Below, one piece after another: positions 46,924 to 57,090 of a stretch of 64,000 nucleotides of DNA. Position 1 is the first letter of the stretch. Every line of letters starts with the position of its first letter. A program made the translations under genes and the position numbers. The stretch is from contig NZ_JACIJH010000006.1 of the NCBI RefSeq assembly GCF_014199295.1, forward strand, positions 124,001-188,000, in the 5' to 3' direction. This DNA is from Sphingopyxis panaciterrulae. GTDB lineage: Bacteria > Pseudomonadota > Alphaproteobacteria > Sphingomonadales > Sphingomonadaceae. The notes under the pieces were generated by a model that saw nothing but the letters and a program-made list of their open reading frames with translations, did no database searches and was not told where the DNA came from.

Positions 46924-47526
46924 ATGACGATATATCTGCTGATCGCCGCGAGCTATCTGCTCGGCTCGATTCCCTTCGGCGTGCTGCTGACCCGCGCCTT
47001 CGGGGCCGGCGACCTGCGGCAGATCGGATCGGGCAGCATCGGGGCGACGAACGTACTGCGTACCGGGCGCAAGGGGCTGGCGGCGGCGACCGTGTTGCTG
47101 GACGGCGCCAAGGGCGCGGTGGCTGTCCTTCTCGCGCGCCATTTTCTGCCCGAACTGGGGGCCGAAGGTGCGATGATTGCGGGGGCGGCGGCGGTGATCG
47201 GCCATTGTTACCCCGTCTGGCTCAAATTCCGGGGCGGCAAGGGCGTGGCGACGCTGCTCGGGCTTTATATCGCGCTGGCCTGGCCGATTGCTTTGGTGTT
47301 CGCGGCGGTCTGGCTGGCGGTTGTCGGCGTGTCGCGCATCTCGTCGCTCGGCGGCATGATCGGGGCGGTATCGGCACCGGCCGCCGCACTTTTCTTCGGC
47401 TATCCGGTCTATGCCGTCGGGCTGGCCGGTCTTGCCCTGATCGTCCTGTGGCGGCACCGCGCGAATATCGCACGGCTGCGTGCCGGTACCGAACCGCGCA
47501 TCGGCGGCACGAAGGACGCCGCATGA
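46924..47526 (+). CDS. plsY: Acyl-phosphate glycerol-3-phosphate acyltransferase
   Basis: A 200-residue inner-membrane enzyme that acylates glycerol 3-phosphate with acyl phosphate, the first step of phospholipid synthesis. There are five hydrophobic segments; the conserved loops are LLGSIPFGVLLTR, GSGSIGATNVLRTGRKGLAA and KFRGGKGVATLLGL. ATG 46924 follows GGGGGAATGCC. The end overlaps dprA by four bases. Confidence 0.95.
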   Translation: MTIYLLIAASYLLGSIPFGVLLTRAFGAGDLRQIGSGSIGATNVLRTGRKGLAAATVLLDGAKGAVAVLLARHFLPELGAEGAMIAGAAAVIGHCYPVWLKFRGGKGVATLLGLYIALAWPIALVFAAVWLAVVGVSRISSLGGMIGAVSAPAAALFFGYPVYAVGLAGLALIVLWRHRANIARLRAGTEPRIGGTKDAA

Positions 47527-48608
47527 CGCCTGCCGAGCGGCTGGCGCGGCTGCGCCTGATCCGCACCCCTCACGTCGGGCCGGTGAGCTGGCACCAGTTG
47601 ATGCAGCGCTTCGGATCGGGCGAGGCGGCGCTTGCCGCGCTGCCCGGCCTCGCGCTGCGCGGCGGCGCGGGCAAGGCCCGGATCGCGCCCGCCGAAACCG
47701 CCGAACGCGAGATCGCGCGCGTCGCCGAACTCGGCGCCCGCCATGTCTTCAGCGACGAGCCCGATTATCCGGCCCTGCTGCGCGAGATCGACAGCGCGCC
47801 ACCGATACTGATCGTGCGCGGCGACATGCCGATGCTGGCGCGGCCCTGCGTCGCGATCGTCGGCGCGCGCAATGCCTCTGCGGCGGCGTGCCGCTTTGCG
47901 CGCCAGATCGCCGCCGACCTGGCGGGGCAGGGAATCACGATCGTCAGCGGGCTGGCGCGCGGCGTCGATACGGCGGCGCATGTCGGCGCGCTCGGCGGCG
48001 CGACGGCGGCGGTGATCGCCAGCGGGATCGACATCGCTTTCCCGACCGAAAATGCTGCGCTGCAGGACAAGATCGCGGCCGACCAGTTGCTGATCGCCGA
48101 GCAGCCGCCCGGCACCGAGCCGCTCGCGCGTCACTTTCCGGTGCGCAACCGTATCATCGCCGGACTTGCGGTCGGCACGGTGGTGATCGAGGCGGCGCCG
48201 CGTTCGGGCTCGCTGATCACCGCGCGGCGGGCGGGCGATTATGGGCGCGAAGTGATGGCGGTGCCCGGCTCGCCGCTCGACCCCCGCGCGCAGGGATGCA
48301 ATCTGCTGATCCGCGAAGGCGCGACGCTGATCCAGACGGCGGCGGATGTGCTCGAAGCGGTCGGGCCGATCGACCGGCGCATGGTTCGCGAACCGGCGCG
48401 CGTTCCAACACCGCATCCAGCCGATGCCGAGGCGGCGGATGGCGACCGCGACGGCATCGCGGGCTTGCTCGGTCCGACGCCGGTTCCGGTCGATGAGCTG
48501 GTGCGCCAGTCCGGGCGGCCGTCGTCGGTCGTGCAACTGGTGCTGCTCGAACTCGAACTGGCCGGGCGTGTCGAGCGTCATGCGGGTGGGAAGATATCCG
48601 CGCGATGA
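47523..48608 (+). CDS. dprA: DNA-processing protein DprA
   Basis: A 361-residue cytoplasmic protein that loads RecA on incoming single-stranded DNA during transformation. The Rossmann-type core has VAIVGARNASAAACRFARQI, IVSGLARGVDTAAHVGAL and APRSGSLITARRAGDYGREV, and a winged-helix C-terminal domain (about 295-361) is present. The start overlaps plsY. Presence of dprA alone does not prove competence. Confidence 0.95.
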   Translation: MTPAERLARLRLIRTPHVGPVSWHQLMQRFGSGEAALAALPGLALRGGAGKARIAPAETAEREIARVAELGARHVFSDEPDYPALLREIDSAPPILIVRGDMPMLARPCVAIVGARNASAAACRFARQIAADLAGQGITIVSGLARGVDTAAHVGALGGATAAVIASGIDIAFPTENAALQDKIAADQLLIAEQPPGTEPLARHFPVRNRIIAGLAVGTVVIEAAPRSGSLITARRAGDYGREVMAVPGSPLDPRAQGCNLLIREGATLIQTAADVLEAVGPIDRRMVREPARVPTPHPADAEAADGDRDGIAGLLGPTPVPVDELVRQSGRPSSVVQLVLLELELAGRVERHAGGKISAR

Positions 48609-48715
48609 TTTCCGCAATAGCGGAACGCGCCGATTGACAGAGGCGCGGCCCGCTCCCAAATCCCCCTTGACGGACGCGCGGGGGGGCAGCCACTCTCGCG
48701 CGTATATGCGTAACG

Positions 48716-48728
48716 GTTCCCGGGGAAC
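48716..48728. promoter_or_regulatory. GTTCCC-G-GGGAAC dyad just before topA
   Basis: A 6-bp dyad centred 16 bases before the topA start codon. It may be an operator or an mRNA hairpin near the ribosome site. It is an inverted repeat, so it does not match the alphaproteobacterial LexA direct repeat. Confidence 0.3.
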
Positions 48729-48737
48729 GGATTTTTC

Positions 48738-51284
48738 ATGCAATTGGTCATTGTCGAATCGCCCGCCAAGGCGAAAACGATCGAGAAGTATCTCGGCCGC
48801 GATTTCAAGGTGCTGGCGTCCTATGGCCACGTCCGGGATCTGCCGCCCAAGGATGGGTCGGTCGATCCCGACGACGGCTTCGCGATGCAGTGGCAGCTCT
48901 ATCCCGACAAGGCGAAGCGACTGAAGGAGATTTCGGACGCCGCGAAGCAGGCCGACCGTCTGATCCTCGCGACCGACCCCGACCGCGAGGGTGAGGCGAT
49001 AAGCTGGCATGTGCAGGAATTGCTGCGCAGCAAGAAGGCGCTGCCGGCCTCGGTCGACCGCGTCACCTTTAACGCGATCACCAAGCAGGCGGTGACCGAT
49101 GCGATGGCACATCCGCGCGGACTCGACGACGATCTGATCGACGCCTATCGCGCCCGCCGCGCGCTCGACTATCTGGTTGGATTCACCCTGTCGCCGGTGC
49201 TGTGGCGCAAGCTGCCAGGCGCCAAGTCGGCGGGCCGCGTCCAATCGGTCGCGCTGCGCCTGGTGGTCGAGCGCGAGCGCGAGATCGACGCCTTTGTTGC
49301 GCAGCAATATTGGTCGGTGACCGGCCTGTTCGAAATGGACGGCACGCCTTTCAAGGCGCGCTTAGCGCGCTGGCGCGGCGACAAGATCGAGCGGCTGTCG
49401 ATCGGCACAGAGGCCGACGCGCGCGCCGCCGAGGCCGATGTGAAGGCGGGACATTTTACGGTCGATGCGGTCGAGACCAAACCGCTCACCCGCAACCCGC
49501 CGCCGCCCTTCACGACCTCGACCCTGCAGCAGGAGGCGGCGCGTAAATTGGGCTTCTCGGCAAGCCACACGATGCGGATCGCGCAGAATCTCTACGAGGA
49601 GGGTGCGATCACCTATATGCGAACCGATGGCGTCCAGATGGACGGCAGCGCGATCAGCGACGCGCGCCGCGCGATCGCCGACCGCTACGATGGCGGCTAT
49701 GTCCCCGACAAGCCGCGGCAATATCAGACCAAGGCGAAGAATGCGCAGGAAGCGCACGAGGCGATCCGCCCGACCGACTTCGCCAAGGACAAGGCCGGCA
49801 GCGGCGACCATGCGCGCCTCTACGATCTGATCTGGAAGCGCGCGCTCGCGAGCCAGATGGCCTCGGCGCGGCTTGAACGCACCAGCGTCGACCTTTCGGA
49901 CGGCACCGGCAAGACGATGCTGCGCGCGACCGGGCAGGTGGTCAGATTCCCCGGCTTCCTAGCGCTCTACGACGAAGGCCGCGACGACAGCAGCGACGAT
50001 GACGATGCGCGCCTGCTGCCCGCGATGGCGAAAGGCGACGCGCCCGCAAAAACCGGGGTCGAGGTCGAAAGCCATGAAACGCAGCCGCCGCCGCGCTATT
50101 CGGAGGCGAGCCTCGTCAAGAAGATGGAGGAACTCGGCATCGGGCGCCCGTCGACCTATGCCTCGATCCTTCAGGTGCTCAAGGACCGCGCCTATGTGAC
50201 GGTCGAAAAGAACCGCTTCATCCCCGAGGAGAGCGGGCGGCTGCTCACCGCCTTCCTCGAACGATTCTTCACCCGCTATGTCGGTTATGACTTCACCGCC
50301 GAGCTCGAGGAGGAACTCGACGACGTGTCGGGCGGCCGCGCGCAATGGCAGGCGGTGCTCGACCGCTTCTGGCGCGATTTCAAGCCGCGCACCGGCGAGG
50401 TGATGGAACAGAAGCCGTCGGAGATTACCGCCGCGCTCGACGAATTCCTCGGCCCCTATCTCTTCCCCGACAAGGGCGACGGCAGCGATCCCAGGCTCTG
50501 CCCCAATTGCGGAACCGGACGGCTCGCGCTGCGCGGCGGACGCTTCGGGCCGTTCATCGCGTGCAGCAATTATCCCGACTGCAAATATACGCGCAAGTTC
50601 GCTCAGCCGGGCGGAGCGGAGAATGGCGCCGACAGCGGGCCCGAGGCGATCGGCGTCGACCCCGACAGCGGGCTTGAAGTGACGAAGCGCAGCGGGCGCT
50701 TCGGCCCCTATATCCAACTCGGCGAGGGCAAGGAGGCGAAGCGCTCGTCAATCCCCAAGGACATCCCGACCGAGGATTTCGATCTCGATTATGCGCTGCG
50801 GCTGCTCAGTCTGCCGCGCGAGGTCGGGGTGCATCCCGAAAGCGGCAAGCTGATCGTCGCGGGGCTGGGGCGCTATGGCCCCTATCTGCTCCACGACGGC
50901 AAATATGCGAAGCTGACCGGCACCGCCGAAATCTTCGAGATCGGCATGAACGCGGCGGTCGCGCGCATCGCCGACGCCGCCAATGGCGGGGGCCGCGGCG
51001 CGCGCGCCAAGGTCGAGCCGCTCAAGACCTTCGGCCCGCACCCGACCAGCGGCGGCGAGATGAAGCTGATGGCGGGACGCTATGGTCCCTATGTCACCGA
51101 CGGCACGACCAACGCGACCTTGCCCAAGGCGGTCGAACCCGACGCGCTGACGGCCGAGGAAGCCGTCGCGCTGATCGATGCGCGCGCCGCGAAGGGGCCG
51201 GCCAAGGGCAAGAAGAAAGCGGCGCCAAAGAAAAAGCCCGCTGCGAAGAAGGCGCCGGCCAAAAAGAAGACGGCGAAGGAATAG
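48738..51284 (+). CDS. topA: DNA topoisomerase I
   Basis: An 848-residue type IA topoisomerase that relaxes negative supercoils. The Toprim domain begins QLVIVESPAKAKTIEKYLG and has DPDREGEAISWH; the catalytic Tyr293 is in GAITYMRTDGVQ. A zinc ribbon with C588 and C591 (CPNCGTGRLAL) and later CSNYPDCKY follows, then three repeats of the C-terminal topoisomerase type (GRFGPYIQLGEG, GRYGPYLLHDGK, GRYGPYVTDGTT). The last 30 residues are a Lys/Ala/Pro tail resembling histone H1 tails, common in this group. Start ATG 48738. Confidence 0.98.
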   Translation: MQLVIVESPAKAKTIEKYLGRDFKVLASYGHVRDLPPKDGSVDPDDGFAMQWQLYPDKAKRLKEISDAAKQADRLILATDPDREGEAISWHVQELLRSKKALPASVDRVTFNAITKQAVTDAMAHPRGLDDDLIDAYRARRALDYLVGFTLSPVLWRKLPGAKSAGRVQSVALRLVVEREREIDAFVAQQYWSVTGLFEMDGTPFKARLARWRGDKIERLSIGTEADARAAEADVKAGHFTVDAVETKPLTRNPPPPFTTSTLQQEAARKLGFSASHTMRIAQNLYEEGAITYMRTDGVQMDGSAISDARRAIADRYDGGYVPDKPRQYQTKAKNAQEAHEAIRPTDFAKDKAGSGDHARLYDLIWKRALASQMASARLERTSVDLSDGTGKTMLRATGQVVRFPGFLALYDEGRDDSSDDDDARLLPAMAKGDAPAKTGVEVESHETQPPPRYSEASLVKKMEELGIGRPSTYASILQVLKDRAYVTVEKNRFIPEESGRLLTAFLERFFTRYVGYDFTAELEEELDDVSGGRAQWQAVLDRFWRDFKPRTGEVMEQKPSEITAALDEFLGPYLFPDKGDGSDPRLCPNCGTGRLALRGGRFGPFIACSNYPDCKYTRKFAQPGGAENGADSGPEAIGVDPDSGLEVTKRSGRFGPYIQLGEGKEAKRSSIPKDIPTEDFDLDYALRLLSLPREVGVHPESGKLIVAGLGRYGPYLLHDGKYAKLTGTAEIFEIGMNAAVARIADAANGGGRGARAKVEPLKTFGPHPTSGGEMKLMAGRYGPYVTDGTTNATLPKAVEPDALTAEEAVALIDARAAKGPAKGKKKAAPKKKPAAKKAPAKKKTAKE

Positions 51285-51349
51285 CGTTAACGCCCGACAT
51301 TTTCGTCGCGGCCGGGACATGTTAGCAGGACGCATCGGGAGGAATTTCG

Positions 51350-52471
51350 ATGCGCCATCTGCTTGCCCTGTTGCTCGCCCTTTCGTCGGTCTCGGCGGCC
51401 GCGCAGCAGGTCGGAACGCTCGTGTCCGCCGATCCCGTTGCCGAGACGCCGCCCGGCGTGCAGGCCTGGCGCGTGCGATACTGGACCAGCAGTCAGGACA
51501 GCCAGCGGCAGGAGGTGACGGGGATGGTCGTCGCGCCGCGCGAGGCGATGCCGGCACAGCCGCGCCACGTCATCGCCTGGACGCACGGCACGTGGGGCGT
51601 CGCCGAGAAATGCGCGCCGTCGATCAGTCCCGATTTCTTTACCGCGACGCCGATGGTCGAGGCAATGATCGCCCGCGGTTATGTGGTGGTCGCGCCCGAC
51701 TATCCCGGGCTCGGCGGCGCAATGCCTCACCCCTATCTGGTGGGCGGGGATACCGCCCATTCCGTACTCGACGCGGTGCGCGCTGCGAGAGGGATATCGG
51801 CTGCGGCCGCCGGTACCAGTTTTGCAGTCTGGGGCGAATCGCAGGGTGGACATGCAGCGCTGTGGACCGCCAGCTCGACGCACCGCTACGCGCCCGATCT
51901 GAGGCTCGTCGGGACTGCCGCCGCGGTGCCGCCGACGGACCTTGCCGCCAACATGCGGCAGGCGAGCGACGCCAACGCCCGTGCGCTGCTCCTCGCTTTT
52001 ACGCTGCATAGCTGGTCCGAACGCTTCGGCTATTCGCTCGACGGGTTCACGAACAAGGCGACGCAGGGCGTCATCCACCGCCTCGCCGAAAACAATTGCA
52101 TCGCGCTCGATCAGAAGCCGAAACTCGGGACGATCCTCGGTATTCTCGCGGTACGGCAGGCGATCGAGAAGAAGGACGTGACGCGGATGGAGCCGTTCGC
52201 CGCGACGATGCGTGCCAACAGCGTCGAACCCGCGAGCATTCCGGGACCGCTGCTGATCGCGGTTGGCACCAAGGACACGCTGGTCGCGCCGGCGGTGACG
52301 CGGCGCTTCGCGAGGGCGGTTTGCAAGCATCGCACCCCGGTGCGCTGGATCGAGATTCCAGGCGGTGGCCACATCGACGGCGCGCGCGGCGCGCGGATCG
52401 GCGAGACTCTGGACTGGATCGATGCGCGTTTTGCCGGGCAGGCGGCGCCCGACGATTGCGGGCGGTTCTAG
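51350..52471 (+). CDS. Secreted lipase-family alpha/beta hydrolase
   Basis: A 373-residue hydrolase with a signal peptide (MRHLLALLLALSSVSAAAQQ). VIAWTHGTWG forms the oxyanion strand, and the nucleophile Ser is in AVWGESQGGHAAL (about residue 165). A late Asp in GTKDTLV and His in GGGHIDGA complete the triad. It resembles the secretory-lipase (LIP) family of fungal and actinobacterial enzymes. Natural substrate unknown. Its stop codon shares CTAG with the convergent gene. Confidence 0.86.
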   Translation: MRHLLALLLALSSVSAAAQQVGTLVSADPVAETPPGVQAWRVRYWTSSQDSQRQEVTGMVVAPREAMPAQPRHVIAWTHGTWGVAEKCAPSISPDFFTATPMVEAMIARGYVVVAPDYPGLGGAMPHPYLVGGDTAHSVLDAVRAARGISAAAAGTSFAVWGESQGGHAALWTASSTHRYAPDLRLVGTAAAVPPTDLAANMRQASDANARALLLAFTLHSWSERFGYSLDGFTNKATQGVIHRLAENNCIALDQKPKLGTILGILAVRQAIEKKDVTRMEPFAATMRANSVEPASIPGPLLIAVGTKDTLVAPAVTRRFARAVCKHRTPVRWIEIPGGGHIDGARGARIGETLDWIDARFAGQAAPDDCGRF

Positions 52472-52905
52472 CGGAAAGCGTCGGGATCGACCCGGTCGTT
52501 GCCGAACCAGGCGGCGGTGTCGGGGCGGAACAGCATGTAGGTCGCCGCGCCGTACAGCGCATAGATGACGAGATTTGCGGCCAGAGCGAGCCCCTTGGGC
52601 GACAGGGGGTTGTTGAGGCTGGTCAGGAAGAACACCAGACCCAGCACGTAAAGAACGACTTGAATCCATTTGGCGATCTTGCTTCGCCGACGGGAAATAA
52701 AATACCAGATGATCAGGTTGATCGCCATGCCGACCGCGAATGTCCCGATCAGGAAACCCGGCCCCATACCGAGAGCCGATGCCTCAGGCGTGCTGGCGAA
52801 GAGGGCCGATGTTTCACTCCATCGATAGGCAAAGGCGGCAATGCCCAGGACGATCGCCGCCAGAAACAGGCGATCGAACAACAGGATGGATTTCGGTTTC
52901 GTCAT
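52468..52905 (-). CDS. Small membrane protein of unknown function
   Basis: A 145-residue protein with four hydrophobic stretches (about residues 8-26, 48-70, 80-97 and 106-125) and a basic cytoplasmic loop FISRRRSKIAKW. No family is recognised. ATG 52905 follows GGGGGAGACG; the in-frame ATG at 52926 would put this site inside the gene. It lies directly after era and converges with the lipase-like gene. Confidence 0.75.
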   Translation of the reverse strand: MTKPKSILLFDRLFLAAIVLGIAAFAYRWSETSALFASTPEASALGMGPGFLIGTFAVGMAINLIIWYFISRRRSKIAKWIQVVLYVLGLVFFLTSLNNPLSPKGLALAANLVIYALYGAATYMLFRPDTAAWFGNDRVDPDAFR

Positions 52906-52935
52906 CGTCTCCCCCTCTTCCTTCATTCGCGTCCG

Positions 52936-53829
52936 TCAATCCACCCAGTCGAGCCCCATGTCGCGGTAAACACCGCGATCCTCGTCCCAGTTTTCCTTGA
53001 CCTTGACGTGCAGGAACAGGTGGACCTTGCGCCCCATCAGTTCGGCGAGTTCGGCGCGGGCGCGGGCGCCGATTTCCTTGATCCGGCTGCCGCCCTTGCC
53101 GAGCACGATCGCACGCTGGTTGTCGCGCGCGACGAAGATCTGCTGGTGGATTTCGGCGCTGCCGTCGGGGCGCGTCTTGAACAGCTCGGTCTCGACGGTC
53201 GATTGATAGGGCAATTCCTCGTGGAGTTGGCGATAGAGCTGCTCGCGGGTGATCTCGGCTGCGAGCATGCGCTCGGGGGCGTCGCTGACCTCGTCCTCTG
53301 GGAAATGCCACGGCCCCTCGGGCATCAGCGCGGCGAGATGCGCCTTGAGTTCGGGCACGCCGTCGCCGTTGCTCGCGGCGATGAAGAAAGTCTCGTCGAA
53401 CGCGACCCTGGCGTTGATCTCGGTCGCGATGGTGAGGAGCTTGTCCTTGCGGGTCAGGTCGACCTTGTTGAGCACCAGATATTTCTTCTCGGGCCGGTTC
53501 GCGATGCCTTCGAGGACGCGCTCGACGCGCCCCGTCAGCTTCGCGGCAGCGTCGACCATGACGAGGATCGCCTCGGCCTCCTCAAGGCTGCTCCAGGCGG
53601 CGGCGACCATCGCGCGATCGAGCCGGCGGGTCGGCGCGAAGATGCCCGGCGTGTCGATCAGGATGATCTGCGCCTCGCCCGCCATCGCGACGCCCATCAG
53701 CCGGGTGCGCGTCGTCTGCGCCTTGGGGCTGACGATCGCGACCTTCTGGCCGACGAGCGCGTTGACGAGGGTCGATTTGCCCGCATTGGGGGCGCCGACG
53801 ACGGCGACGAAGCCGCACCGCTGGGTCAT
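52936..53829 (-). CDS. era: GTPase Era
   Basis: A 297-residue GTPase that binds the 16S rRNA 3' end during 30S maturation. G1 is GAPNAGKST (about residues 12-20), G3 is DTPG, G4 is NKVD, and the C-terminal KH domain has [23 protein letters not shown] 53829 overlaps the rnc stop. Part of lepB-rnc-era. Confidence 0.97.
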   Translation of the reverse strand: MTQRCGFVAVVGAPNAGKSTLVNALVGQKVAIVSPKAQTTRTRLMGVAMAGEAQIILIDTPGIFAPTRRLDRAMVAAAWSSLEEAEAILVMVDAAAKLTGRVERVLEGIANRPEKKYLVLNKVDLTRKDKLLTIATEINARVAFDETFFIAASNGDGVPELKAHLAALMPEGPWHFPEDEVSDAPERMLAAEITREQLYRQLHEELPYQSTVETELFKTRPDGSAEIHQQIFVARDNQRAIVLGKGGSRIKEIGARARAELAELMGRKVHLFLHVKVKENWDEDRGVYRDMGLDWVD

Positions 53830-54509
53830 GTCCGGTCTTCCTCCGCGAGCCGCGCGAGCAGCGCCGCCGCCGCGACCTTTTCGGCCGCTTGTTTCGATGC
53901 GCCTTCGCCCTCGGCTTCGGCGAGCTTGCCGATACTCACCGCGACGCGAAAGCGCGGTGCATGGTCGGGACCTTCGCGGCGGACGAGGCGATATTCGGGG
54001 GGGCGGCGCTTGCGCGCGAGCGCCCATTCCTGGAGCGCCGCCTTCGGATGCTTGGGCGCCGCGAGTTGCCCTTCGATCATGTCGCCCCAGTTGCGGGTGA
54101 TGAAGGCGCGTGCGGCCTCTTCGCCCCGGTCGAGCCACAGCGCGCCGATCAGCGCCTCGACCACGTCGGCGGCGATATTGTCGCTCTGTCGCCCACCGTC
54201 GCCGATCGCCTGCGCGCCGAACCGGACATGGGCGCTGAGGTCGAGGTTCCGCGCGATCCGCGCGCAGGTCTCGCCAGAGGCGAGCGCGTGAAGGCGCGAC
54301 GACAGCTCACCCTCCGCCGCCTTGGGAAAGCGGCGGAAGAGTTCGGAAGCGATGACCAGCCCCAGCACGCGGTCGCCGAGGAATTCGAGCCGCTGATAAT
54401 CGCCCGCGCCGCTGCTGCCATGGGTCAGGGCTTCGCGATAGAGGGCCAGGTTGCGGGGACTTTCGCCGGTCAGGGCAGCGATCGTCTCCGCCGAGACGCC
54501 GTCGTTCAA
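53826..54509 (-). CDS. rnc: Ribonuclease III
   Basis: A 227-residue double-strand-specific RNase. The catalytic motif [20 protein letters not shown] is at about residues 36-55, a second acidic motif is [13 protein letters not shown], and a double-stranded RNA-binding domain occupies about 155-225. The start is TTG 54509, which overlaps the lepB stop TGA; no ATG fits the family N-terminus. Translation is therefore coupled on both sides. Confidence 0.95.
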   Translation of the reverse strand: MNDGVSAETIAALTGESPRNLALYREALTHGSSGAGDYQRLEFLGDRVLGLVIASELFRRFPKAAEGELSSRLHALASGETCARIARNLDLSAHVRFGAQAIGDGGRQSDNIAADVVEALIGALWLDRGEEAARAFITRNWGDMIEGQLAAPKHPKAALQEWALARKRRPPEYRLVRREGPDHAPRFRVAVSIGKLAEAEGEGASKQAAEKVAAAALLARLAEEDRT

Positions 54510-55372
54510 AAGCCGTCCCCGATACGTTCCCAGCGCGCCGCGGTGAACCAGCTTATCGGGTTGAACCAGCTCGCCGAACCATCGGTCGAGAACATGCCGA
54601 CGAGCGCATGGCCGACGAGATTCTTCTGCGGAACCGCGCCGCCCAGCCCGCCTTCCTCCATCGGCACGCGGCTGTCGGCGCTGCGGTCGCGATTGTCGCC
54701 CATCAGGAAGACGCTGCCTTCGGGGACCGTATAGGGTGCGGTGTTGTCGACCGGCAGGTCCTTGATGTCGAGCACGGCATAGCTCTTGCCGTTCGGCATG
54801 GTTTCCTTGAATTGCTTGTAGCGGCACTGGCGCTGGCCGTTGGCGCCGATCTCCTCGAACTGGATCTCATAGCAGGGCAGCGAATTGTTGGCGCGCGCCG
54901 CGTCAATCATGTTCGGGGTCACGGGGATGACGAAATCGGCCATCGGCTCGCGCTTCAGCGGCTTGCCGTTGATCCACACGATGCCGCCGCGCACCTGAAT
55001 CGTGTCGCCGGGCAGGCCGATCACGCGCTTGATCCAGTCGTCCTTGTTCTGCGGCGGTGCCTTGAAGACGACGACGTCGCCGCGCTCGGGCGTGCGCGCG
55101 AAGATGTGGCCGGGGATCAGCGGGATGCTGAACGGCAGGCTGTATTTCGAATAGCCATAGGCCATCTTGTTGACGAGCAGATAGTCGCCGATCAGCAGCC
55201 GCGGCTGCATCGATTCCGAGGGAATGTTGAACGGCGACAGAAAGAAGCTGCGAAAGATCAGCACCGCGACCGCGAGCAGCGCGAGAAAGCGGATCGTGTC
55301 GACCGCTTCTTCCTTGGCGGAGACAGGGGCCGGGGTGGGTGAGGTATCGGCGGTTGCGCTGGCGTCGGTCAT
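54506..55372 (-). CDS. lepB: Signal peptidase I
   Basis: A 288-residue membrane protease that removes signal peptides. One membrane segment is at about residues 27-45; the catalytic Ser54 is in [20 protein letters not shown] and Lys115 in [26 protein letters not shown] is box E. Start ATG 55372, with ATG 55381 and TTG 55411 as alternatives; none has a strong ribosome site. First gene of lepB-rnc-era. Confidence 0.95.
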   Translation of the reverse strand: MTDASATADTSPTPAPVSAKEEAVDTIRFLALLAVAVLIFRSFFLSPFNIPSESMQPRLLIGDYLLVNKMAYGYSKYSLPFSIPLIPGHIFARTPERGDVVVFKAPPQNKDDWIKRVIGLPGDTIQVRGGIVWINGKPLKREPMADFVIPVTPNMIDAARANNSLPCYEIQFEEIGANGQRQCRYKQFKETMPNGKSYAVLDIKDLPVDNTAPYTVPEGSVFLMGDNRDRSADSRVPMEEGGLGGAVPQKNLVGHALVGMFSTDGSASWFNPISWFTAARWERIGDGF

Positions 55373-55475
55373 GCGCGGCATTGGCGACGAATAGGTCTGC
55401 ACGTCAAGCAAATATCGGCGGACGACGCTGGCATGGGCGCGGCGGCTGGCTTATGGAAGAACCCGCATTTCAACC

Positions 55476-55557
55476 CCGTTCGTGTCGAGCGAAGTCGAGA
55501 TGCCCATCGGCCTCGCGCCATTCTGATGGGCATCCCGACTTCGCTCGATGCGAACGG
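55476..55557. repeat. Inverted repeat, CCGTTCGTG...CGAGC family, between lepB and pgi
   Basis: CGTTCGTGTCGAGCGAAGTC with GAGATGCCCATC on the left is mirrored by GATGGGCATCCCGACTTCGC with TCGATGCGAACG on the right: about 32-bp arms with a few mismatches and a 15-18 base spacer. It lies between divergent genes, close to the pgi start at 55575. Confidence 0.8.
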
Positions 55558-55574
55558 AAATCAGAGGAAATCCG

Positions 55575-57080
55575 ATGACCATCGCCGCTGAAGCCTGGCA
55601 GGCGCTCGCCGACTGGCAGCCGCAAAAGCTGACCGATCTGGTCGTCGCCGATCCCGATGCGCGGCTGCAGGCGCTGGTGCGCCGCGTCGCCGACATCCGT
55701 TTCGATTTCGCCAAGACACATCTCGACGCGCGCGCGGTCGCGATCCTGTCGGATATCGCTGCGGCGCAGGATTTCGCGGGACGGCGCAAGACGCTCTTTT
55801 CGGGTGGCCTTGCCAATCCGACCGAAGGGCGCGCCGCCGAACACAGCGCCGAGCGCGGCGAGGGCGCGCCCGAGTCGGTCCACCGCGCGCAGGCGCTGCA
55901 CCAGAGAATGCGGATGCTGGTCGATGCGATCGAGGCGGGGGCGTTCGGTGAGATCCGCCACCTGCTCCATATCGGCATCGGCGGCTCGGCGCTTGGCCCC
56001 GACCTGCTCGTCGATGCGCTCGGGCGGCACGATCGCCGTTATGACGTCGCGGTGGTCTCCAACGTCGACGGCGCGGCGCTCAGCGAAGCGATTGCCAAAT
56101 TCAGCCCGGAGCACACACTTGTCGCGGTGGCGTCGAAGACCTTCACGACCACCGAGACGCTGCTCAACGCGGCCTCGGCGCTGCAATGGCTCGAGGAGGC
56201 GGGGGTCGAGGACCCGACCGGGCGCTTCATCGCGCTGACCGCCAACCCCGACAAGGCGATGGAGTGGGGAGTCGACGAGACGCGCATCCTGCCGTTCAAC
56301 GAGACGGTCGGCGGACGCTATTCGCTGTGGTCGTCGATCGGCTTTCCCGCGGCACTCGCGCTCGGCTGGGACGCCTTCGCCGACCTGCTGGAGGGCGCGG
56401 CCGAGATGGACCGGCATTTCCGCCTCGCCGAGGGTGCCGACAATATCTGCCTGCTCGCGGCCTTTGCCGACCAGCTCTACGCGAACCGGCTCGATTGCCA
56501 GACGCGCGCGGTGTTCGCCTATGACGAGCGGCTGCGGCTGCTCCCCGCCTATCTTCAGCAGCTCGAAATGGAATCGAACGGCAAGGGGGTGACGCTGGAC
56601 GGTGCGCCGCTGGATTGCGCCAGCGCCGCGATCACCTGGGGCGGCGTCGGCACCGACGCGCAGCACGCGGTGTTCCAGCTCCTCCATCAGGGCACGCACC
56701 TGACGCCGGTCGAATTCGTGGTTGCGCGCGAGCCCGATCATCTGCTCGATGACGCGCATCATGAAACGCTGGTCGCCAACTGCATCGCGCAGGGCGCGGC
56801 GCTGATGGCAGGCCGGGCGAGTGAGGACGGCGCGCGCCATTACCCCGGCGACCGGCCGTCGACGACCATCCTGCTCGACCAGGTCAGCCCGCGCAGCCTC
56901 GGCGCGCTGATCGCTTTCTACGAGCATCGCGTCTTCGCCAATGCCGTGCTGCTCGGCATCAATCCCTTCGACCAGTTCGGGGTCGAGCTGGGCAAGGAAA
57001 TGGCAAAGGGTCTCGCTGAAGGAACGGTGGCGTTCGATCCCGCGACGCAGGCGTTGATGCACGCGGCGCTCGGCGAATAG
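55575..57080 (+). CDS. pgi: Glucose-6-phosphate isomerase
   Basis: A 501-residue cytoplasmic enzyme that interconverts glucose 6-phosphate and fructose 6-phosphate. HIGIGGSALGPDLLVDAL, VASKTFTTTETLLNA and VGGRYSLWSSIGFP are substrate-site motifs; LLGINPFDQFGVELGKEMA is the C-terminal signature. ATG 55575 follows AGAGGAAATCCG; the ATG at 55548 lies inside a palindrome. Confidence 0.97.
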   Translation: MTIAAEAWQALADWQPQKLTDLVVADPDARLQALVRRVADIRFDFAKTHLDARAVAILSDIAAAQDFAGRRKTLFSGGLANPTEGRAAEHSAERGEGAPESVHRAQALHQRMRMLVDAIEAGAFGEIRHLLHIGIGGSALGPDLLVDALGRHDRRYDVAVVSNVDGAALSEAIAKFSPEHTLVAVASKTFTTTETLLNAASALQWLEEAGVEDPTGRFIALTANPDKAMEWGVDETRILPFNETVGGRYSLWSSIGFPAALALGWDAFADLLEGAAEMDRHFRLAEGADNICLLAAFADQLYANRLDCQTRAVFAYDERLRLLPAYLQQLEMESNGKGVTLDGAPLDCASAAITWGGVGTDAQHAVFQLLHQGTHLTPVEFVVAREPDHLLDDAHHETLVANCIAQGAALMAGRASEDGARHYPGDRPSTTILLDQVSPRSLGALIAFYEHRVFANAVLLGINPFDQFGVELGKEMAKGLAEGTVAFDPATQALMHAALGE

Positions 57081-57090
57081 CCTATCGTGT

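Noticed and set aside
48716..48728. A LexA box before topA
   Set aside because: The sequence is an inverted repeat, not the direct repeat GTTC-N7-GTTC used in alphaproteobacteria.
46924..51284. plsY-dprA-topA as a novel gene association
   Set aside because: This order is common in alphaproteobacteria.
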